Assembly: GCA_902805985.1 (NCBI GenBank)
Contig: CADCUW010000287.1
Coordinates: forward strand, 1 to 5,746
Length of the DNA stretch: 5,746 bases
DNA from: an uncultured Rubrobacteraceae bacterium
GTDB lineage: Bacteria > Actinomycetota > Rubrobacteria > Rubrobacterales > Rubrobacteraceae
Direction of reading: 5' to 3'
Part shown: positions 1 to 4,590 of the stretch, piece after piece
Position numbering within the stretch: position 1 is the first letter of the stretch
Layout: every line of letters begins with the position of its first letter
Position numbers and translations under genes: made by a program
Notes under the pieces: model-generated
What the model was told of the DNA's origin: nothing
Seen by the model: only the letters and a program-made list of their open reading frames with translations
The model's database searches: none

Positions 1-554
1 TTCAATCGTTCCGCGAGCCTCTCCGGGTCCGGCATGGCCCAGCTCTCTTGCATCTCCCCGGCCTCCACCTCATAGACCCTCGCCCGCTCGGGTTGGATCA
101 TCAGGTGCCCGTCGGCGCAGAGGGTCTCGACGTTCCGTTGAACGGCCGGCTTGCGCCACATGGCATCGTTGACGTTCGGGCAGAAGATCACGGGCTCCGC
201 GGAGGCCAGTATGGTGGTCGTCAGCAGGTTCGGGGCGAGGCCGTTGGCGGCCTGACCAAGCACGTTCGCCGACGCCGGCAGGATCACGAACGCCTCGGCC
301 CACCGGGCGAGCTCCAGGTGTCCGGGCCTCCTCTCTATGCCCGGCGGGCCGTCCAGAAAGACCCCGTCGCAGACGTACGCGACCGTGGTAGCCGGCAGCA
401 GGTCGTCCGCGGCGGCGGTCATTATCACCCTGATCTCCTTGGTCAGGGTTTCACGCAAAACCACCAGGTAGGAGAGCAGGTTGAAGACCGCGGCGGAGCC
501 GGAGACGCCAACCAGCAGCCGCTCTATCTGCCGGTGTCCGGATGGGTGGTTCAC
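1..554 (-). CDS. HFCD-type flavoprotein (EpiD/CoaC-like cysteine decarboxylase family), 3' end cut off by window
   Basis: Predicted FMN-binding decarboxylase of the homo-oligomeric flavin-containing Cys decarboxylase (HFCD) superfamily. The family includes CoaC/Dfp, which acts on phosphopantothenoylcysteine, and EpiD/MrsD-type enzymes, which decarboxylate a C-terminal Cys of peptides. Visible are an N-terminal beta-strand/loop LLVGVSGSAA (residues 13-22), the family's catalytic-type His in GHLELARWAE (His79), the flavin-site signature PASAN (93-97) followed by GLAPNLLTT, and a substrate-clamp-like PNVNDAMW (126-133) followed by PAVQRNV. The frame is open to base 1, giving 184 codons, about the usual size, so little is missing. 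The GTG start overlaps the stop of the upstream isoprenoid enzyme by 4 bp (GTGA), which suggests translational coupling. There is no CoaB domain in the visible part. The neighbouring peptide ends in Cys, so peptide decarboxylation is favoured over coenzyme A synthesis; that is inference. UbiX-type flavin prenyltransferase is less likely given the clamp motif. Confidence 0.9.
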   Translation of the reverse strand, partial: MNHPSGHRQIERLLVGVSGSAAVFNLLSYLVVLRETLTKEIRVIMTAAADDLLPATTVAYVCDGVFLDGPPGIERRPGHLELARWAEAFVILPASANVLGQAANGLAPNLLTTTILASAEPVIFCPNVNDAMWRKPAVQRNVETLCADGHLMIQPERARVYEVEAGEMQESWAMPDPERLAERL

Positions 555-1482
555 GGGCCTCCCGTCGCCGGCACCAGCGCCTGTAGGTCCTCCCTCAGCT
601 TTCGGGTCTGGTCCAGGCATGCCTCTTGCAGGGCCACCCAAGTGGGGAACCTGCCCTCGGCGGTGAGGGCCGACTGACGAAGGAACCACTCGGCCCGGCG
701 CAGGGTCTCAAAGACGGCCCCCCTCTTGAGTGCCGCTACGTAGAACGCGTCAGACTCGGGCGACGCCGTAGGCGCACTCTCCTGTCCCCGGCTCAGGTCT
801 CCGAGCGCCCGAAGCACCGTCCAACTCGGGGCGCCGGAGCCGAAATCCTCCTCCACGTCGACGGCGTCGTCGTAGAGTTGCACGCCGAGCGCCCAGTTGT
901 GCCAGGAGACCTTCGCCGAACGAAGCACCTCGTCGGGGGCCCCCGCAAGGAGCAGAACAGCGTCGACCGGCGCCCCGTACGGGCCGTGCCGGGCACGGGC
1001 GTGCTCGACGTAATCCTCGAAGTTCGGCGTCCGGAGCCGACCCCGCAGAGGAGCCCCGTCGCGGCCACGGACATCGCGTGCCGCGCGTGAAGCTCGACGA
1101 GCTTCCGGCGAAAGCGGTGGATCCTGTCGCCGAGCGCCTCGGCGTAGCGGGCCTCGATCAAATCTAGAAGCCCGGCATGCAGCCGGTGCGCAGAAGACAG
1201 CGATGCTGGCATCCCGGCATCGACGACTTCGTCGATCCAGCGGCTCCGAACGTACTCCAATTTGGACGCCACTCCGAGGGTGTGCAGGGCTTCGAAACCC
1301 ACGGCGCGGACCTGTTCTGCGGGACAGAAGTGCATCGGCATCAGGTGAACGGCAGGTTCGTCGACAGCAACGTAGGAATAGAGCGCCTCGAACGCCGCGT
1401 CCCTGGCGACGGGAAGGGAGAGGACATCCCGCTCGGCCTCCCTTTCGATCTCGCGAGCATCAATCACGGCGACGCGGCGCAA
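551..1482 (-). CDS. Class I isoprenyl-diphosphate-synthase-like protein (ComQ-like candidate), frame broken by one frameshift
   Basis: All-alpha class I isoprenoid synthase fold, inferred from two aspartate motifs at family spacing. The first is WIDEVVD (DExxD, residues 84-88). The second is LGVQLYDDAVD (DDxxD, about 205-209), preceded by a LLLAGAPDEVL stretch that parallels the LGAxxAGA region of polyprenyl synthases. These Asp motifs bind Mg2+ and diphosphate. Rejoined length is about 310 residues, close to ComQ and short prenyl synthases. The N-terminal half is in one frame from a TTG at 1482, with GGAG eight bases upstream. The C-terminal half is in another frame from about 1033 to the stop at 551. 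The two halves are one protein split by a 1-base loss (or 2-base gain) near 1031-1045. The usual Lys of the IPP-binding KT motif seems absent (GAPVDA), as might suit a peptide prenyltransferase. It lies between the Cys-ended peptide gene and the flavoprotein. Alternatives are a terpene synthase or a small-molecule prenyltransferase. Confidence 0.8.
1031..1045 (-). other. Probable frameshift site in the isoprenoid enzyme gene
   Basis: The upstream frame reads sensibly to ATGLLCGVG and then becomes an Arg/Ser/Thr-rich shadow. The downstream frame becomes sensible at RTPNFEDYVEHARARHG, and from there keeps the DDxxD motif and the stop that overlaps the flavoprotein start. Adding one base, or removing two, in this short GC-rich stretch restores one continuous protein. 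I cannot tell a true mutation from an assembly error. Confidence 0.75.
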
Positions 1483-1534
1483 GCGGGACGCTCCGAATCC
1501 GAACGCATCTAGTGTCGAGGGAGGCGAAAAGTTC

Positions 1535-1753
1535 TCAGCAGCCCCAGCCCCTCTTCTGCACCACGATTACGCCAACGTTCGGCAGGGCGACGTATGGCGT
1601 ATGACCGAGCGAGGCCGCTGCGTATTGGGCGGCGTGGACCTCGTCGGAGAGCCGGTGCTCCCTGGACATGCGTGCCCTGGCCAGCTCAACGAGGCCCGGG
1701 CTCCCGGAAGATGCCTCGAAGAGCTTGCGAGTACCCGCGTTCTTGTCCTGCAA
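1535..1753 (-). CDS. Small peptide ending GWGC; candidate ComX-like or other modified-peptide precursor (72 aa)
   Basis: I do not recognise a named family. The start is a TTG with a near-perfect Shine-Dalgarno, AAGGAGG at 1763-1769, nine bases upstream, so the ORF is very likely translated. The N-terminal ~50 residues are charged and helix-prone (for example GLVELARARMSREHR). The C-terminal ~20 are hydrophobic and end VIVVQKRGWGC, with Trp70 and Cys72. Cys72 is the only cysteine, and the last Ser or Thr is Thr52. The gene lies 52 bp upstream of the isoprenyl-synthase-like gene. B. subtilis ComX is a ~55-residue precursor with a Trp near its C-terminus (RQWGD in strain 168) that the adjacent ComQ prenylates; here the end is RGWGC. 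The final Cys also suits an EpiD-type flavoprotein, encoded two genes downstream. Inference: an N-terminal leader and a C-terminal modified core. No obvious Gly-Gly cleavage site is seen. It could instead be an unrelated small protein. Confidence 0.7.
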   Translation of the reverse strand: MQDKNAGTRKLFEASSGSPGLVELARARMSREHRLSDEVHAAQYAAASLGHTPYVALPNVGVIVVQKRGWGC

Positions 1754-1762
1754 CAGAATCCC

Positions 1763-1769
1763 CCTCCTT
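1763..1769 (-). promoter_or_regulatory. Strong Shine-Dalgarno for the small peptide gene
   Basis: The minus strand reads AAGGAGG, ending nine bases before TTG 1753. It is the best ribosome binding site seen in the window. It fixes the peptide start at this TTG and suggests that the peptide is made at a higher level than the coupled genes around it. Confidence 0.8.
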
Positions 1770-1776
1770 CTATCGC

Positions 1777-1791
1777 GGTGCCTTTAGCACC
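1777..1791 (-). repeat. Inverted repeat GGTGC-5-GCACC (hairpin)
   Basis: The arms at 1777-1781 and 1787-1791 are perfect reverse complements around the loop CTTTA. It lies just upstream of the AAGGAGG ribosome site of the peptide gene, where an RNA stem could affect initiation. Confidence 0.45.
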
Positions 1792-1794
1792 ACT

Positions 1795-1809
1795 CCCCTG
1801 CGGAAGGGG
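1795..1809 (-). repeat. Inverted repeat CCCCT-5-AGGGG (hairpin)
   Basis: The arms at 1795-1799 and 1805-1809 are perfect reverse complements around GCGGA. It is three bases from the neighbouring hairpin and has the same 5-5-5 geometry. Confidence 0.45.
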
Positions 1810-1855
1810 CTGACGCTCCGCCAACAATCATTCTAGTCTTGCCCTTCGCCTCTCG

Positions 1856-3217
1856 CTACAGTCCCCTCAGGGTTCTAGAACGCATCACCTCTTTCGCGTC
1901 CTCGTAGATCTTCGACGCGGCATCGAAGGTCATATGGGACCCGAACCGTGCGCGCACCACGGCGGGGTCTACGAGGCCCGCATCCCCGGCGGCCACGGCA
2001 ACCAGGCAGGACCAGAGCGGCCGCGGGACCCTCTCCTGGGGCTCTGCTCTGGGCTCGATCAAATCCAAGGCGACTCCTAGCACCTCTTGTGAGGTCCCGG
2101 AGGCACCGACTCGGGACGAACCCGCCCCCGAACGGCCGCGCATCGCCGCCCCGATCTTCGCCCACAAAACGTCGTCGCGCGATAGCTCTTCTTGCATCTC
2201 ATAGAGGTCCCGCGCCGCGGCGGGGGTTACCCGGCCCGTCTCCGCCGAAGGGTCCCTCATGACGGCCAGCAGCTGGATAGTCGCGAGTGCCCTGTCATTG
2301 TCCGGCTTCGGCAGGCGGGCCAACCGCGCCGCCTCCTCCAGGATGTAGGAGGCGCGGATCACCCCCCGGCTGCCGCCACCGGCGGAGACCCGCCACCTGA
2401 ACGACTCGAAGCGCTCCCTGGCGGGTATCCAGGCGGTGTGCATCTTGCCTAGCACCGTCGTCGCGACGGACGGCGTGTAGCGAAGGGCGAGACCGATGCC
2501 CAGGGCCGCAAAACACAACACGGCCAGCGCTGCCTCGAGTCCGAGCATGAACTCGAGCACGCCCCGCCGTCCCTCGTCGACCCACAGGCGCACCCCGGCG
2601 AAGGCCGCGGATTCCGCGGCGATAAGGGCAAAGGCCAGCATGCTACTGGCGAACGCTCCGTTCCTGAGCCTCAGGATGGCGGCGCTCGCCGGCGACCTCA
2701 CCGCCAGCGCAAACACAAGAGCCGCGAGGCCGGCCCATGCTCCCTGTGAGAAGGAGATGGGCCACTTAAAGAGCAGGAACTGGATCGGCGCGGAAGCGTA
2801 GGCTTGCAACGCCGGGGACGGCCATATCAACCCGACGATGGTTCCGCAAATCCAGGCTACAGATAGGACTACCGCGGACATCCACAGTAGCCTCCGAGGC
2901 CGAGGACGCTGGATTACCGGCCCGATCGGCCGCGCAGAGAGGCGCCCGGGCAGACCGCCGACCTGGGCCAGGCAGACCCAGCACACGAGCAAGACGCCGG
3001 GTAGCTCGGACGTCGCGGCCGCAACGATCTCCGAGCGCCAGCCGGAGAAGCCGTAGGCAACCTGTGTCCAGAAGAGCGCCGCCGCGAATAGGAAATTGAC
3101 CGTCGCGAACACGCCGAAGCGGCTCACGCGCGAAAAAATCATTATGGTGGCGATGACCACCGACGTGGCGAGGCACAGTGATCCCAGAAGGGCGGCTTGC
3201 TCTTGCGCGGCGCTCAC
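1856..3217 (-). CDS. Seven-helix membrane protein with cytoplasmic C-terminal tail (MAB_1171c/DUF6545-like candidate)
   Basis: A 453-residue integral membrane protein. Hydrophobic segments lie at about residues 9-28, 34-56, 73-90, 110-131, 147-173, 188-212 and 220-245, giving seven likely helices. A hydrophilic tail of about 200 residues follows (246-453), rich in Arg and Glu with helical stretches such as ASYILEEAARLARL. Arg-rich loops (100-110, 246-250) are consistent with the tail facing the cytoplasm. No kinase, nucleotide-binding or catalytic motif is seen in the tail. The architecture and the XRE plus ImmA/IrrE neighbours recall actinobacterial MAB_1171c-type proteins, annotated as putative transporters without proven function; I assign this from memory of layout, not a search. 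The GTG start overlaps the peptidase stop by 4 bp (GTGA) and has no clear Shine-Dalgarno, so translation is probably coupled. Inferred role: membrane receptor or regulator of the upstream peptidase, possibly sensing the peptide product. Confidence 0.75.
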   Translation of the reverse strand: MSAAQEQAALLGSLCLATSVVIATIMIFSRVSRFGVFATVNFLFAAALFWTQVAYGFSGWRSEIVAAATSELPGVLLVCWVCLAQVGGLPGRLSARPIGPVIQRPRPRRLLWMSAVVLSVAWICGTIVGLIWPSPALQAYASAPIQFLLFKWPISFSQGAWAGLAALVFALAVRSPASAAILRLRNGAFASSMLAFALIAAESAAFAGVRLWVDEGRRGVLEFMLGLEAALAVLCFAALGIGLALRYTPSVATTVLGKMHTAWIPARERFESFRWRVSAGGGSRGVIRASYILEEAARLARLPKPDNDRALATIQLLAVMRDPSAETGRVTPAAARDLYEMQEELSRDDVLWAKIGAAMRGRSGAGSSRVGASGTSQEVLGVALDLIEPRAEPQERVPRPLWSCLVAVAAGDAGLVDPAVVRARFGSHMTFDAASKIYEDAKEVMRSRTLRGL

Positions 3218-3660
3218 GGGAGGTTGTACAGGTCGTGGACGTAAGGGTTCTCCGTCCCCAGAGAACCGGCGACGAGGGCATAAGAAGCTCTCAGGTTCGC
3301 CTCCTGCTCACGCAGCTGCTCTGAAGCGAAGGGTCGGGCTTGCGCCAGCCTCCTGCGGCAAAGCCCAGAGTAGACACATCTGTCTTCTCCACCGCCATGG
3401 GCGACCAGAAGGTCTCCGGCTGCAAGGTGACCGAGCTCGTGCAGCAACGTGAGGTCCGCCACCAGGGGAGGCAGACTGCCCGGCAAGAAGATCGCCGCAA
3501 CACCGATCTCCTCCGAAAACCGAACCTCTCCCAATCGCCCGGAGAGCGCCAATTGCCGGGAGAGTTCCGGGCAGGTCTCGTCCTGTATGACGTGCATCGA
3601 GATCGAGATACCCAGGTAGTCCGAGAGGGCAAGCATATAATCCTCCGGCCCGAAGCTCAC
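3214..3660 (-). CDS. ImmA/IrrE-family metallopeptidase (readable part after an in-frame TAG)
   Basis: Predicted cytoplasmic zinc peptidase of the ImmA/IrrE (COG2856) type; family members relieve XRE-type repression by cleaving the repressor (ICEBs1 ImmA/ImmR, Deinococcus IrrE/DdrO). From a GTG at 3660, residues LTLLHELGHLA carry the HExxH zinc motif (His74, Glu75, His78), and QEANLRASYAL supplies the likely third ligand (Glu120). The 148-residue length is near normal for short members. However, GTG 3660 has no Shine-Dalgarno, and in-frame sequence that looks protein-coding (FQEELEILGLSG) lies directly upstream of it, preceded by a TAG at 3699-3697. The natural start is probably the ATG at 3810, which overlaps the regulator stop by 8 bp. 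As written, the gene is interrupted or relies on internal re-initiation. The stop overlaps the 7-TM gene start. The partner substrate is probably the adjacent XRE protein, by analogy. Confidence 0.85.
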   Translation of the reverse strand: MSFGPEDYMLALSDYLGISISMHVIQDETCPELSRQLALSGRLGEVRFSEEIGVAAIFLPGSLPPLVADLTLLHELGHLAAGDLLVAHGGGEDRCVYSGLCRRRLAQARPFASEQLREQEANLRASYALVAGSLGTENPYVHDLYNLP

Positions 3661-3696
3661 GCCGGACAGGCCGAGTATCTCCAGTTCCTCCTGGAA

Positions 3697-3810
3697 CTAC
3701 TCGGGGGTCAGCAAAGGCCTGCGGTCAGGGGATGGGGAAAGCTCGTGTCCTGTCCGCCACCGCGACAGCCGCGCGACGCCCGGAATGCGCGACCAGGCGG
3801 AGTCACCCAT
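3697..3810 (-). other. Probable 5' part of the metallopeptidase gene, ended by an in-frame TAG
   Basis: ATG 3810 overlaps the TGA of the upstream regulator (ATGGGTGA). It opens 37 codons ending LLTPE, then TAG at 3699-3697, and then the same frame continues as FQEELEILGL into the peptidase. A single change of GAG or CAG to TAG would explain it. The 37 residues themselves show no motif. Nonsense mutation, base error and internal re-initiation cannot be told apart here. Confidence 0.6.
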
Positions 3811-4453
3811 CGTCACCCTCCCGGTGCAGTTGCTCGAACTGCCGGATGATGTTCAGGACCATCTGCCGCTCGCGATCCGGCAGGTTCAAGCTCCTGTGAG
3901 CTATGGCGCTGACGGTCTCGTCACGGAAGATCTCCATGGCCTCGCTGTCGAGCAGCGGTGGGCTCTTCGAACGGTCCAGAAAGTATGAAGGGTGCACGCC
4001 GAACACGTCGGCGAGCGCCACTACCTGGTCCACCGAAGGATCCGGCCGTGTGCCCGTCCTGATCGCCTGGACGTCTTTTTCTGCGAGAGCCCCGAAACTC
4101 AGCCGGGCCACCTCAGCTTCTGTGTATGGCCTCCCAGTGCTCTCGTTCTCTACGACCTCGAAGAGGTGCTCGACCTTCTCCCGAACGCCCCGAAGCCCGG
4201 GCTCCGCTTTCGCCTCGCCCTCTCCATCGAACTCGTCCGCGAACCATACCTCCGGCGGGAACCCGAGCGCCCGGGCGATGGCACGCAGCTTCTCGTAACC
4301 GGGGTTCTCTATCCGTCCTTTTCTGAGGTTCGTAACGTAGGAGCGGGTGACGATACCCCCCGTAGCCTCGTCGATCTCCTGACCGGACCACCGGCGACCA
4401 TCGGGACGCCGGTACGTCTCTAGCAGCCCCTCAAACTTTTTCGCTATGTGCAT
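3803..4453 (-). CDS. XRE-family transcriptional regulator with two HTH domains
   Basis: A 216-residue DNA-binding regulator. The first helix-turn-helix domain spans residues ~1-73, with LLETYRRPDGRRWSGQEI, then TRSYVTNLRKGRIENPGYEKL, then AIARALGFPPEVWF. The second spans ~90-160 and repeats the plan: VEHLFEVV, GRPYTEAEVA, AIRTGTRPDPSVDQVVALAD, FGVHPSYFLD. The tandem copies suggest EspR-like duplication and binding to symmetric DNA. A helical C-terminus (170-212) may mediate dimerisation. I chose ATG 4453. An upstream in-frame TTG at 4525 would put the start inside the promoter palindrome, and the added residues do not look like protein. It heads the leftward genes and overlaps the metallopeptidase start by 8 bp, the usual pairing of a repressor and its cognate ImmA-like protease. 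It probably binds the 4512-4527 palindrome and so controls its own operon and the MFS gene; that is inference. Confidence 0.9.
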   Translation of the reverse strand: MHIAKKFEGLLETYRRPDGRRWSGQEIDEATGGIVTRSYVTNLRKGRIENPGYEKLRAIARALGFPPEVWFADEFDGEGEAKAEPGLRGVREKVEHLFEVVENESTGRPYTEAEVARLSFGALAEKDVQAIRTGTRPDPSVDQVVALADVFGVHPSYFLDRSKSPPLLDSEAMEIFRDETVSAIAHRSLNLPDRERQMVLNIIRQFEQLHREGDDG

Positions 4454-4495
4454 GTTGCCGCCCCGTTGGCACGCCCCGACCCCGTTGTTGAAAAT

Positions 4496-4525
4496 ACGAT
4501 ACCATAGGTCATATTGTTTAAACAA
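4496..4525 (-). promoter_or_regulatory. Candidate leftward promoter for the regulator operon
   Basis: On the minus strand, TTGTTT (4525-4520) and TATCGT (4501-4496) are separated by 18 bases and lie about 43 bp before ATG 4453. The -35 is one arm of the palindrome. The match to the sigma-70 consensus is moderate. Confidence 0.45.
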
Positions 4526-4527
4526 TA
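4512..4527. promoter_or_regulatory. Perfect 16-bp palindrome TATTGTTTAAACAATA, candidate operator
   Basis: It is fully self-complementary, lies in an AT-rich island within GC-rich DNA, and is centred between divergent genes. Each arm contains TTGTTT, usable as a -35 in its own outward direction. A bound dimer would block both promoters. The double-HTH regulator encoded next to it is the natural candidate ligand. Confidence 0.75.
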
Positions 4528-4541
4528 CTACGAGACATAAT
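4514..4541 (+). promoter_or_regulatory. Candidate rightward promoter for the MFS gene
   Basis: TTGTTT (4514-4519) and CATAAT (4536-4541) are separated by 16 bases. The start of transcription would fall near 4548, upstream of GTG 4567 and GTG 4591. The -35 is the other arm of the palindrome, so the two promoters share one operator. Confidence 0.5.
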
Positions 4542-4590
4542 CTTCTTGAGTCGGGGGGAAGCTTGTGTGCGAGTTCCGGGTGAGGCGAGG

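Larger units (their letters stand above)
1754..1855 (-). promoter_or_regulatory. Leader region of the peptide gene with two tandem hairpins and a weak -10 candidate
   Basis: This is the largest gap inside the leftward gene train. On the minus strand it contains TAGAAT (1835-1830), a possible -10, with only a poor -35 match 17 bases upstream (TAGCGA). Next come two perfect inverted repeats, each with a 5-bp stem and 5-base loop: AGGGG/CCCCT at 1795-1809 and GGTGC/GCACC at 1777-1791. The Shine-Dalgarno follows. No U-run follows the hairpins, so they do not look like simple terminators. They could be a processing or attenuation structure, or protein sites, giving the peptide gene its own control. 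Confidence 0.4.

Noticed and set aside
1..554. Flavoprotein as UbiX (flavin prenyltransferase)
   Set aside because: An isoprenoid-type neighbour made this tempting, but the clamp-like PNVNDAMW and His79/PASAN arrangement fit the Cys-decarboxylase branch better. Not fully excluded without a tree.
48..677. Long plus-strand open frame opposite the flavoprotein
   Set aside because: It is a GC-rich antisense shadow. The minus strand carries clear HFCD motifs over the same bases, while this frame is Arg/Gly/Pro-rich with no motif and no ribosome site.
626..1604. Several plus-strand open frames opposite the isoprenoid enzyme
   Set aside because: They are low-complexity Arg-rich shadows. The Asp-rich motifs and the coupled stop/start support the minus strand.
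1535..1753. Lanthipeptide or thiopeptide precursor
   Set aside because: There is no Ser/Thr/Cys-rich core, only one Cys, and no dehydratase or cyclase gene in the window.
3697..3699. TAG read through as an amino acid (recoding)
   Set aside because: There is no adjacent insertion element or stem visible, and other genes in the window end normally at TAG or TGA. Mutation, error or re-initiation is simpler.
4454..4525. N-terminal extension of the XRE regulator to TTG 4525
   Set aside because: It would start within the palindrome and cover the likely leftward promoter. The domain begins naturally at ATG 4453.
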